Source of the DNA: Bacteroidales bacterium
GTDB taxonomy: Bacteria; Bacteroidota; Bacteroidia; Bacteroidales; UBA3824
Assembly: GCA_017417315.1 (NCBI GenBank)
Contig: JAFPZK010000030.1
Coordinates: 27,089-91,088 of the forward strand
Reading direction: 5' to 3'
DNA length: 64,000 nt
The notes under the pieces are model-generated. The model saw nothing but the letters and a program-made list of their open reading frames with translations, did not search any database and was not told where the DNA came from. The position numbers were made by a program, and so were the translations under genes. This document shows positions 1 to 7,752 of this stretch, piece by piece (position 1 is the first letter of the stretch; each line of letters begins with the position of its first letter).

Positions 1-425
1 TCAGACTTGTGGCTTCGGTTCAAGAGGAGTTCAACATAAAACTTCAAAATAAATACAAGGAAATCCAAGAAAAGGAAGTCCGCTCAGAAATGTTGCAATG
101 TGATGACGCTGAATTTGTTATCGTTGCATACGGTTCAAGCGCGAGAACAAGTATGAAAGCCGTTCAGATAGCAAGAGAACACGGCTTGAAAGTCGGCTTG
201 TTAAGACCGCAGACTTTATGGCCTTTCCCGTCAAAACAGATTGAAACTCTGATAAATAACGGTGTAAAAGGATTTTTAAGCGTTGAAATGAGTGCCGGTC
301 AGATGGTAGAGGACGTAAAACTTGCCGCTAACGGAGGCGCAAAAGTTGAACATTACGGTCGTATGGGCGGTGTAATTGCTTCGCCGTCAGACATATACGA
401 AGCGTTAAAAAAGTTTGCAAAATAA
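1..425 (+). CDS. 2-oxoacid:ferredoxin oxidoreductase alpha subunit, C-terminal part (partial)
   Basis: This is the last ~140 residues of the alpha subunit (KorA/VorB type) of a 2-oxoacid:ferredoxin oxidoreductase, which oxidatively decarboxylates 2-oxoacids to acyl-CoA with reduction of ferredoxin in the cytoplasm. The frame is open to the window edge (first full codon at base 3), so a GTG at base 9 is internal and not a start. The visible part holds the family's C-terminal domain: a strand followed by the AYGSSARTSMKAV segment, the LLRPQTLWPFP segment and the VEMSAGQMVEDV segment that contacts the neighbouring subunit. The stop codon overlaps the start of the beta-subunit gene by one base, as expected for a co-translated complex. 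Substrate (2-oxoglutarate versus branched-chain 2-oxoacid) cannot be decided from this fragment. Confidence 0.9.
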   Translation, partial: RLVASVQEEFNIKLQNKYKEIQEKEVRSEMLQCDDAEFVIVAYGSSARTSMKAVQIAREHGLKVGLLRPQTLWPFPSKQIETLINNGVKGFLSVEMSAGQMVEDVKLAANGGAKVEHYGRMGGVIASPSDIYEALKKFAK

Positions 426-1219
426 TGGAACTTGAAGATATAATAAAAGACGAAAACATAGTTTTCAAGAAGACCAAACTCTTGAACGACAAGCCGTTAT
501 CTTATTGTCCGGGCTGCGGACACGGAACGGTTCACAGAATCCTGATGGAAACAATCGAAGAACTCGGCATTGACGAAGAGACTATCGGCATTGCGCCGGT
601 CGGCTGTGCGGTTATGGCATACGAGTTTATGGAAATTGACATGCAGGAGGCGGCTCACGGTCGCGCTCCGGCGTTAGCAACGGGTATAAAAAGGGTTTAT
701 CCTAACAAATACGTGTTTACGTATCAGGGCGACGGCGACCTTGCGGCAATCGGCACGGCTGAAACAATGCACTGCTGCAACAGAGGCGAAAATATTTTGA
801 TAATTTTCATCAACAACGGCATTTACGGCATGACCGGCGGTCAGATGGCTCCGACGACGTTGGAAGGCGCAAAAACGTCAACCTCGCCTTACGGAAGGGA
901 CGTTTCGACGATGGGTTATCCGATAAGAATAACGGAATTAATCGCGCAACTTCCGGCTGTAAGATACGTTACCAGACAGTCGGTTCACACTCCCGCCGCC
1001 GTCAGAAAAGCAAAGGCTGCAATAAGGAAAGCCTTTGAATATCAGTCGGAAGGCAAACAGGGAACGTGTTTTATCGAGTTTTTGTCCAACTGCAATTCGG
1101 GTTGGAAAATGACTCCCGCCCAAGCGAACAAATGGATGGAAGAAAACACTTTTAAATATTATGTTCCGGGCGACATCAAAGATAATTTTAAACTTTTAAA
1201 AAATCCTATAATAGAATGA
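425..1219 (+). CDS. 2-oxoacid:ferredoxin oxidoreductase beta subunit (thiamine diphosphate-binding)
   Basis: The beta subunit binds thiamine diphosphate and carries out the decarboxylation step of the 2-oxoacid:ferredoxin oxidoreductase complex. The 264-residue length fits the KorB/VorA family. Visible signatures are YCPGCGHG (residues 27-34), the GDGD motif of the TPP/Mg site (102-105) followed by the NNGIYGMTGGQ loop (130-140), which supplies the second metal-site Asn. The gene starts within the stop of the alpha gene and its own stop overlaps the gamma gene by four bases (ATGA), so the three are one transcription and translation unit. No separate ferredoxin-like delta gene is visible downstream; it may lie upstream of the window. 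KorB (2-oxoglutarate) and VorA (branched chain) are hard to separate by eye. Confidence 0.93.
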   Translation: MELEDIIKDENIVFKKTKLLNDKPLSYCPGCGHGTVHRILMETIEELGIDEETIGIAPVGCAVMAYEFMEIDMQEAAHGRAPALATGIKRVYPNKYVFTYQGDGDLAAIGTAETMHCCNRGENILIIFINNGIYGMTGGQMAPTTLEGAKTSTSPYGRDVSTMGYPIRITELIAQLPAVRYVTRQSVHTPAAVRKAKAAIRKAFEYQSEGKQGTCFIEFLSNCNSGWKMTPAQANKWMEENTFKYYVPGDIKDNFKLLKNPIIE

Positions 1220-1782
1220 TTAACGAGGAAATAATAATCGCGGGTTTCGGAGGTCAGGGCGTACTTTCGATGGGGAAAATTTTGGCTTATTCTGGCTTGA
1301 TGAACGGTTTGGAGGTATCGTGGATGCCTTCTTACGGTCCTGAAATGAGAGGCGGTACGGCTAACGTTACGGTAATTTTGAGCGAGGAACGCATAAGTTC
1401 ACCGATTTTAACGAGTTACGACACGGCAATCATTTTGAACCAGCAGTCTTTGGACAAGTTTGAAAACGCCGTTAAGCCGGGCGGAATTTTGATTTACGAC
1501 CCGAGCGGAATTTCAAATCCTCCTACAAGACACGACTTAAACGTATTTTCCGTTGAGGCGACAAAAGCCGCAAACGAAAGAAATATGTCAAAGATTTTCA
1601 ACATGATAGTTTTAGGCGGTTATTTAAAGGTTAATCCGGTAGTTTCGCTCGAACATATTGAAGCGGGCTTAAAGAAATCGCTTCCTGAGCGTCATCACAA
1701 CCTTATTCCCGCTAACATCGAAGGTTTAAAACTCGGAGCAAGTCTTATTCAAAGAGAAAATTTTTATAAGGCAGCCTGCTGA
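1216..1782 (+). CDS. 2-oxoacid:ferredoxin oxidoreductase gamma subunit
   Basis: This is the gamma subunit (pyruvate ferredoxin/flavodoxin oxidoreductase catalytic domain) of the same complex. At 188 residues it has the usual length. It opens with the glycine-rich GFGGQGVLSMG segment (10-20) and the SYGPEMRGGTANVTV segment, both diagnostic of this domain. It overlaps the beta gene by four bases. The separate gamma gene shows the complex is of the multi-subunit kind used by anaerobic Bacteroidota for 2-oxoglutarate or branched-chain 2-oxoacids, not the single-chain pyruvate enzyme. The following glycosyltransferase begins 14 bases later and may be on the same transcript, though its function is unrelated. 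Confidence 0.92.
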   Translation: MINEEIIIAGFGGQGVLSMGKILAYSGLMNGLEVSWMPSYGPEMRGGTANVTVILSEERISSPILTSYDTAIILNQQSLDKFENAVKPGGILIYDPSGISNPPTRHDLNVFSVEATKAANERNMSKIFNMIVLGGYLKVNPVVSLEHIEAGLKKSLPERHHNLIPANIEGLKLGASLIQRENFYKAAC

Positions 1783-1796
1783 ACGGATTGAAAAAA

Positions 1797-2717
1797 ATGC
1801 AGTTTTCGATAATTTCACCGATATATTACGGCGAAAAAATGCTTGACGAATTGGTTTCGCGCATTGAAAAATCGCTTGAAACAATAACTGAAGATTACGA
1901 AATAATCCTTGTTAACGATTCGTCGCCGGATAATTCGTGGCAAAAAATTAAAGAGATTTGCGCCCGCGACAAGAAAGTCAAAGGCGTGAATCTTAGCCGC
2001 AATTTTGGTCAGCATTATGCCATAAGTGCGGGTTTGAGTCTTTGTCAAGGCGAATGGATAGTGGTGTTGGACTGCGACTTACAAGACATTCCCGAAGAGA
2101 TTCCGAACCTTTATAACAAGGCTCTTGAAGGTTACGATATAGTGTACGCGCGGCGGGTTGTAAAAAAATCCGGATTTTTCAAAAAACTTTCGTCAACACT
2201 TTTTCATAAAGTATTTGATTGGTTGAGCGGCACGAAAACGGACAAAACAATAGCCAATTTCGGAATTTATCACAAAAAAGTGATAGCCGAATTTAACAAA
2301 ATGCCGGAAGTTGCAAGGACGTTTGTAGGCTTGGTTTCGACCTTGGGTTTTAATCATACTGCCTTAGACGTCAAACATGCGCCGAGGGCTGAGGGCAAAA
2401 GTTCATACACTTTGAAAAAACTTTTAAAATTGTCTTTTGATTCGATAATTTCCAACACGAACAAACCGTTGAAAATGTCGATAGGTTTTGGATTTTTTAT
2501 GGCTTTTTTGTCGTTTTTTTTGGCGGTTTATAATATTATTGCTAAATTTACGGGGTATATAGAAGTACCCGGTTATACAACTACGGTGTTTTCTATATGG
2601 TTTGTCGGCGGAATTATACTTATGATGCTCGGAATTTTGGGCATGTACATAAGCAAAATTTTCGACCAAGTAAAACAACGTCCGCTATTTGTTATCAGCG
2701 AAAAAATTAACTGTTAA
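1797..2717 (+). CDS. Family 2 glycosyltransferase, polyprenyl-phosphate sugar type (GtrB/DPM1-like)
   Basis: A membrane-anchored GT-A glycosyltransferase that most likely transfers a sugar from a nucleotide donor to polyprenyl phosphate. The N-terminal domain has IISPIYYGEKM, the donor-binding VNDSSPDNS motif (about 40-48) and a D-x-D metal site in DCDLQD (Asp92 and Asp94). Two C-terminal transmembrane helices (about 225-250 and 261-290) match the GtrB/ArnC/DPM1 family layout. ATG at 1797 is preferred over an in-frame TTG at 1788, because the family starts directly at the first beta strand. It is the first gene of a glycan cluster continuing to 7733. The sugar donor cannot be inferred. Confidence 0.85.
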   Translation: MQFSIISPIYYGEKMLDELVSRIEKSLETITEDYEIILVNDSSPDNSWQKIKEICARDKKVKGVNLSRNFGQHYAISAGLSLCQGEWIVVLDCDLQDIPEEIPNLYNKALEGYDIVYARRVVKKSGFFKKLSSTLFHKVFDWLSGTKTDKTIANFGIYHKKVIAEFNKMPEVARTFVGLVSTLGFNHTALDVKHAPRAEGKSSYTLKKLLKLSFDSIISNTNKPLKMSIGFGFFMAFLSFFLAVYNIIAKFTGYIEVPGYTTTVFSIWFVGGIILMMLGILGMYISKIFDQVKQRPLFVISEKINC

Positions 2718-2723
2718 AAAAAA

Positions 2724-3677
2724 GTGGTGGAAATTTTCAAACGCCAAGACAGATTTGAGTGGATTGATTATCTGAAAATGTGTGCTGCTTTGTTAATAAC
2801 AAACAGTCATTGTCAAAACATATATCCGCTTTCATACTTATCTGTTGGCGGAACATTTGGTAATGCCCTTTTTTTTATTATATCAGGTTATTTGTTAATT
2901 AACATCAGGACAAGTTTTATAACATGGTATTATAACCGTGTAAAAAGATTACTACCGTCAACATTATTGTGCTTATCTGTAAATGTAATATTTTTCTTAG
3001 ATGATGATATTCAGAATTTTACAGATTTAAAAAAAGTTGTTGTATATTATTTGGATTTGTATTGGTTTGTATGGACAATTCTGATATATTACATGATATA
3101 CTTTCCTATAATTAGACAGGCATTAATACGAAAATCTGTAAAGCCAATTACTATAACTCTTTTTGTTTGGATTGTAGGTTATATTGTATTGTATAGCATT
3201 TATTTGCACCAGAATAATAAATCTTTTTTTGTAGAATTATCAGGATTTGACTTTTTTAAGGTATATAATTATTTCGGAGTTTTTATCCTTGGAGCATTAT
3301 TTAGAACATTACAAAATAAATTTCATTGCAAGACTTGTTTAGCATTGCTTTTATGTATATCGGGAGCCTGTATCTGGGCTTTTGAATACGGTATGATTTA
3401 TTTTTATAATCAGTATTATAGTGTTCAATTCATAATACATTTGGGCGTATTAATTTTTGCATTTTTTGCAATAGTGTTATTTTCCCAACTGAAAATAAGG
3501 AAAGTAAAAATCGTTAGCCTGATTGCAAGTTCCACATTGGAAATTTATTTGATGCAAATAACTTTTTTAGCACTATCATTATATTTTAGTTTTCCCGTAA
3601 ATTGGATATGTCATTTTTCAATTGCATTTATCGGAGGTGTGTTATTTCATTTGGCTTTGAACAAACTATATGTGTAG
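2724..3677 (+). CDS. Acyltransferase family 3 membrane protein
   Basis: A roughly ten-helix integral membrane protein of the acyltransferase-3 (OafA/WecH) family, which transfers acetyl or other acyl groups onto sugars of surface polysaccharides. Visible family traits are an N-terminal WIDYLKMCAALLITNSHCQN segment, with the catalytic-type His after the first helix, and the NALFFIISGYLL segment. The start is one of two adjacent GTG codons, six bases after the preceding stop. Base composition is clearly more AT-rich than its neighbours (long A/T runs throughout), a sign that it may have been acquired separately. It probably decorates the glycan made by the surrounding transferases; the acyl donor and acceptor are unknown. 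Confidence 0.75.
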   Translation: MVEIFKRQDRFEWIDYLKMCAALLITNSHCQNIYPLSYLSVGGTFGNALFFIISGYLLINIRTSFITWYYNRVKRLLPSTLLCLSVNVIFFLDDDIQNFTDLKKVVVYYLDLYWFVWTILIYYMIYFPIIRQALIRKSVKPITITLFVWIVGYIVLYSIYLHQNNKSFFVELSGFDFFKVYNYFGVFILGALFRTLQNKFHCKTCLALLLCISGACIWAFEYGMIYFYNQYYSVQFIIHLGVLIFAFFAIVLFSQLKIRKVKIVSLIASSTLEIYLMQITFLALSLYFSFPVNWICHFSIAFIGGVLFHLALNKLYV

Positions 3678-3761
3678 CGGAATCCGAGGCGGAATGTTTT
3701 GAAGAAAAATTTGTAAATGTGAATACTTTTTTATAAAATTGCAGCAAAATTACACATTTTT

Positions 3762-4646
3762 ATGAAACAAATTATTCTTATAACTGGTTCTAACGGCTTT
3801 ATAGGAAGGCACGTTTGCGAATATTTCAGACAAAAAGGATATTATGTCATAGGCTTGGGACGGCGCGAAAAATCCGTTCCGGAAGTTGATGAATATTTAA
3901 AAATTGACTTGGAAAGCGAAGAAATCAGCAATTATATACCAAAAGAAAAAATTGCCGCCGTAATACATTTGGCAGCCGATATGAGACGCGAACCGAATTG
4001 CGTTGAAGTAGTCAGGGCAAACTGCACCGGCGAACAAAGACTATTGGAGTTTTGCGAAAAAAATTCAATTGATACTTTCCTGCAACTTTCGTCGCTGCCT
4101 GTAATCGGTTCGCCGAAAATTTTACCGATAAGAGAAGACCACCCGATATGTCCGCCGAGCGTTTATCACAGTACAAAATTCATGGGTGAAATTTTAGCGG
4201 ATTACGCAATGCGCAAACACGGAATCAGGACGGCAAGTTTCAGAATTTCTTCACCGGTGGGAAAAGGAATGAATGAAAAAACTATTTTCCCGATTTTCGT
4301 AAAAAAAGCCGTAAATAACGAAAACATAACCATTTACGGAAAAGGTTCAAGAGTGCAAACTTATATTCACGTTGACGATATTTCTCAGGCTCTGTATAAA
4401 AGTGTTTGGGCTGAAAAATGTTGCGGCGTGTACAATCTTGCCTCGTTCAACAAAATTTCTAATCTTGATTTGGCAAAAAAATGCGTTGAAGTTTTAAAAT
4501 CCAAATCAAAAATCGTTTTCAACGGTTTGCCAGATTCTTCTGACGACGAAATTTGGGACGTTTGTATCGACAAATTAATGGCGGATACCGGCTTTACCCC
4601 AAAAATCACGCTCGAAAGTTGTATCAAAGAAATCGCAAATTATTAA
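3762..4646 (+). CDS. NAD-dependent epimerase/dehydratase (extended SDR)
   Basis: A 294-residue extended short-chain dehydrogenase/reductase acting on nucleotide sugars in the cytoplasm. The Rossmann glycine motif GSNGFIG is at residues 9-15. An HLAADMRR segment follows, and the catalytic YxxxK is Tyr135-x3-Lys139 in the sequence VYHSTK. The C-terminal part has the YIHVDDISQAL segment typical of sugar epimerases. It lies 84 bases after the acyltransferase and six bases before the ATP-grasp gene, within the glycan cluster. The exact reaction (4-epimerisation, reduction or dehydration) is not readable from sequence. Confidence 0.85.
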   Translation: MKQIILITGSNGFIGRHVCEYFRQKGYYVIGLGRREKSVPEVDEYLKIDLESEEISNYIPKEKIAAVIHLAADMRREPNCVEVVRANCTGEQRLLEFCEKNSIDTFLQLSSLPVIGSPKILPIREDHPICPPSVYHSTKFMGEILADYAMRKHGIRTASFRISSPVGKGMNEKTIFPIFVKKAVNNENITIYGKGSRVQTYIHVDDISQALYKSVWAEKCCGVYNLASFNKISNLDLAKKCVEVLKSKSKIVFNGLPDSSDDEIWDVCIDKLMADTGFTPKITLESCIKEIANY

Positions 4647-4652
4647 AAAAAA

Positions 4653-5834
4653 ATGAAAAAAGTTTTGATTCTTAACGTCAGCCACAGCGAAGTGCTGTTA
4701 ATAAAGGCGTTGAAAGAAATGGGGCATTATGTTATCGGCACGGGCGGACTCACCGGACAACCCGGTGAAAAATTTGTTGATACTTTCATTCAAGCCGATT
4801 ATTCCGATAAGGAAAAAATGTTGAAATTGGCTGTTGACAACAATATTGACGCAATTTGTGCCAACTGCAACGATTTCGGCGTGATTTCGGCGGCGTATGT
4901 CGCTGAAAAACTCGGACTTCCGGGACACGACACTTACGAAAACGCTTTAACACTACATCACAAAGACAAGTTTAAAGTTTTTGCACAAAAGCACAATCTA
5001 TGCACACCGAAAGCCGTATGGTTTGAGGACATTAAAAAAGCCAAGCAATGGGCTGAAACTTCCGCAAATTTTCCCGTCATTGTAAAACCTGTGGATTTGA
5101 CCGGTGGAAAAGGCGTTTCAAGGGCAGACAATACACCGGAAGCAATTGCAGCAATAGAGAGTGCTTTCAAAATTTCGCGCATAAAACACATTGTAATAGA
5201 GGATTTTATTGACGGAACACAGCACGCAATGTGTACGTTTTTGATAAACAAAAAAGTAGCGGCTGTTTGCAGCAACAACGAATATTCTTTCAAAAACCCT
5301 TTTAAAGTAGAAATAGACACTTATCCGAGTGATAATGAAGATATTGCCAGAGATTTTCTCGTTGGTCAAATCGAAAAAATTGCTGAAATTTTGAACCTTA
5401 AAGATGGTATTTTTCACGTTCAATACCGTATGAAAAACTCTACTCCATACATTATAGAGCCTATGCGCAGAGTTTTGGGAAACCTTTACGGAATTACAAG
5501 CAGCAAACTCAACGGCTTTAATTGGGATTATTTTCAGGCGAAGGCGTATTTGGGCGAAAGCCTTGACGACTTTCCCAAAAATACAAAATCAAACGGTTTT
5601 GTTGCTCACCGCAGCATTATGAGCAAAAAAAACGGCATTGTTGAAAACATTCTTATCCCAAAAGAAATAGAAAAATATGTTTTTGACCGTTTTATGATGT
5701 ATCACAGCGGCATAGAAATACATAATTATATGAATGATAATTTGGGCGTTTTATTTTTCAAGTTTTCTTCCCGCGAGGAAATGAACCATATTATGCTCGA
5801 CCAATACGATGATATTCAAGTTATTATGAAATAA
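4653..5834 (+). CDS. ATP-grasp domain protein (carboxylate-amine ligase type)
   Basis: A 393-residue cytoplasmic ATP-grasp enzyme, of the group resembling biotin carboxylase, PurK or D-Ala ligase. It activates a carboxylate as acyl phosphate and joins it to an amine or thiol. The N-terminal pre-ATP-grasp Rossmann-like domain begins MKKVLILNVSHSEV. The central domain has PVIVKPVDLTGGKGV, the phosphate-clamping glycine-rich loop, and IEDFIDG. The YIIEPMRRVLG segment near 270 corresponds to the metal-binding region. It follows the epimerase by six bases and its 3' end overlaps by 11 bases with a convergent glycosyltransferase. Together with the aldolase-like gene nearby it suggests synthesis of an unusual acyl or aminoacyl decoration of the glycan, but this is inference. 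Confidence 0.8.
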   Translation: MKKVLILNVSHSEVLLIKALKEMGHYVIGTGGLTGQPGEKFVDTFIQADYSDKEKMLKLAVDNNIDAICANCNDFGVISAAYVAEKLGLPGHDTYENALTLHHKDKFKVFAQKHNLCTPKAVWFEDIKKAKQWAETSANFPVIVKPVDLTGGKGVSRADNTPEAIAAIESAFKISRIKHIVIEDFIDGTQHAMCTFLINKKVAAVCSNNEYSFKNPFKVEIDTYPSDNEDIARDFLVGQIEKIAEILNLKDGIFHVQYRMKNSTPYIIEPMRRVLGNLYGITSSKLNGFNWDYFQAKAYLGESLDDFPKNTKSNGFVAHRSIMSKKNGIVENILIPKEIEKYVFDRFMMYHSGIEIHNYMNDNLGVLFFKFSSREEMNHIMLDQYDDIQVIMK

Positions 5835-6693
5835 TAAGTTTTCCTGTCTTCTTTTTTAAGCCGTCAATTACGGCTTTTAAAAGAAGCAGTTTCTTTTTAG
5901 CAAGAAAAAAATAGCCGCAAAAATATTCAATACCGAAAACAAATAAGAAAAAACGTCCTTTTTTAGGAAGATATTTTGTCGTAAGAGACAGAGCGATTGC
6001 ATTTCTAATCCCGTAATAATATCTTAAATCGCTGCGTAAGGGAAGTTGTTTGCCCAATACATTAATAATTTTATCGCCGAATTTATGATTGATGGACAAT
6101 TTAGGCGATACTAAAACTTTGTAACCGAGATAATTAACCTTCCAACACCATTCGTAATCAAACATATCAACGAAAATATCTTCATTCATTCCGCCGGCTT
6201 TTTGAAATATTTTGCAGTCGATAACCATTCCTGAGGCTATTGTTTGAAAAACGCTCATGGCTTTTTCTGGAACGACGTTTTTTATTCTATTACTTTTAAG
6301 AACCCCGACATATAACGTATTGTTTATATTCTCATCAAAAACTATCGGTGCATACGCTGCAATTTTTTCATCATGCTTTTCTTCAAACACTTTCTCAAAA
6401 TTCGCCGCATAATCTGCGTTAAAAACAGTATCCTGATCTGACAAAATTATAAAATCAACTCCTTGTTTTTCTGCATATTCAAAACCTCTGTTAACGGCAT
6501 ACGCATTGCCGAAATTGTCATTAAGCGGAATCAAAACGGAATTCTTAGTTTTAACTTTTTCTATTTCGTCATAATTTTTTGACCCGTTGTCAACAATAAT
6601 TATTTCTGAAACTTGGCTTTCCAAACTTTTTAAAGCAAAAGTAAAACGCTCTATTTCAGGATTAAACGTTACTATTAATGCGTCAATCATCAT
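5824..6693 (-). CDS. Family 2 glycosyltransferase (rhamnosyltransferase-like)
   Basis: A soluble or peripheral GT2 enzyme of the WbbL/RfbF type used in O-antigen or capsule assembly. The N-terminus DALIVTFNPE is followed by IIIVDNGS (donor binding) and a D-x-D metal site in LSDQDTVF. A C-terminal hydrophobic segment (RFFLFVFGIEYFCGYFF) could associate with the membrane. At 289 residues it is of normal length. It is translationally coupled to the upstream aldolase-like gene: that gene's TGA lies within ATGATG. Its end overlaps the convergent ATP-grasp gene by 11 bases. Confidence 0.85.
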   Translation of the reverse strand: MMIDALIVTFNPEIERFTFALKSLESQVSEIIIVDNGSKNYDEIEKVKTKNSVLIPLNDNFGNAYAVNRGFEYAEKQGVDFIILSDQDTVFNADYAANFEKVFEEKHDEKIAAYAPIVFDENINNTLYVGVLKSNRIKNVVPEKAMSVFQTIASGMVIDCKIFQKAGGMNEDIFVDMFDYEWCWKVNYLGYKVLVSPKLSINHKFGDKIINVLGKQLPLRSDLRYYYGIRNAIALSLTTKYLPKKGRFFLFVFGIEYFCGYFFLAKKKLLLLKAVIDGLKKKTGKLIIS

Positions 6694-7733
6694 TTTTCTT
6701 TGTTAAAATATTCAGTCAAATATTTTTCTGCAAAAACCTTATCACATGCTGCTTTTTTCCCTTCGGGCATATTTTTGAGCAAAGATATTAATACATCAGT
6801 AGTTACACGGCTGTCTTTTGTAAAAAGTTTTATATAACTCGGCGTGCAACCGTACAATGATGATAAATAATAGTCTAAATTATACCCCCACGGATTAGTC
6901 TTTTGTAATCCGGCAATATAATTATCAATCAAATTATATATTCCGTTAGCATTGTAATTACCGCCGTTTTCATTCAAAACGGTCATAATCAATTCCGTAC
7001 ACAAATTACCTGCGCCTTTTCCCATTCCCATAACGGTAGAATCAAGCAATAAGCCGTGAGTAGTTTGTTTTGAAATCATCGCAAGGGCATTAGAATACAC
7101 TAATTGACGGTTGTTGTGTCCGTGAAACCCTATCATCATTTTTCCGCTAACATACGTATCTGCAATTTCTAACTGATGCAACAACATAGCATTATCCATT
7201 TGTCCGAAACTATCCACTATATAAAATGCTTTTGCTTCTGCCAATTCAGAATTGCAAATATCTATCATTTCTTTGAACTCCTCATCACTGTAACGGACAG
7301 AAACCATAGGCTGAATATATAAAGCATAACCCTTGTCAATGATTTTTTTTGCTTCATTAAGAGCCTGACGCATATCTTCTTTATGAAAAGCATATCTGAT
7401 ACCGTCAATTCCGTCAACATCGGCAGGCTTTAAATTATCCAAAGTATATGTATTATGGTCAATGATAGCCACGTAACCGACTCCTTTGCGTTTGCCGGAA
7501 TTAAGTAGAAACCTCTTCATACTCAATTCATTATCGAAACATGTTCTCCCGCAGGGACTGCCTTTAAATTCATTGATGTACCCACATTCGATATACTCTA
7601 CGCCGGAATTATCGAGAGTAGTTTTAATTTCCTGCATACGCGCTTCGCCGAAATTAAAATCAATAACTATACCGCCGTCCCGCAAAGTACAGTCAAGAAG
7701 TTGTATATTATGTTTGATTGACACATTGTTCAT
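6690..7733 (-). CDS. DRE-TIM metallolyase family protein (HMG-CoA lyase/4-hydroxy-2-oxovalerate aldolase-like)
   Basis: A 347-residue TIM-barrel enzyme of the HMGL-like/pyruvate carboxyltransferase superfamily. The signature LLDCTLRDGG is at 12-21 (Asp-Arg-Glu/Asp type triad), and the metal-binding His pair is in GFHGHNN (His204 and His206). Members form or cleave carbon-carbon bonds of 2-oxo or 3-hydroxy acids. No dehydrogenase partner of the classic aromatic meta-cleavage pathway is nearby; instead the gene is coupled to a glycosyltransferase and lies near an ATP-grasp ligase. In such loci this subfamily ('aldolase catalytic domain') is presumably biosynthetic, making a hydroxy-acid or oxo-acid substituent. 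The substrate is unknown. Confidence 0.8.
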   Translation of the reverse strand: MNNVSIKHNIQLLDCTLRDGGIVIDFNFGEARMQEIKTTLDNSGVEYIECGYINEFKGSPCGRTCFDNELSMKRFLLNSGKRKGVGYVAIIDHNTYTLDNLKPADVDGIDGIRYAFHKEDMRQALNEAKKIIDKGYALYIQPMVSVRYSDEEFKEMIDICNSELAEAKAFYIVDSFGQMDNAMLLHQLEIADTYVSGKMMIGFHGHNNRQLVYSNALAMISKQTTHGLLLDSTVMGMGKGAGNLCTELIMTVLNENGGNYNANGIYNLIDNYIAGLQKTNPWGYNLDYYLSSLYGCTPSYIKLFTKDSRVTTDVLISLLKNMPEGKKAACDKVFAEKYLTEYFNKEK

Positions 7734-7752
7734 AATGAAACTTTATTTAGTT

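Noticed and set aside
9..11. GTG as start of a small 138-residue protein
   Set aside because: The frame is open to the window edge and the sequence is the C-terminal domain of a longer alpha subunit.
2424..2678. Antisense frame within the first glycosyltransferase gene
   Set aside because: Rich in Lys/Arg/Tyr with no family resemblance; produced by the AT-rich membrane-helix codons of the real gene.
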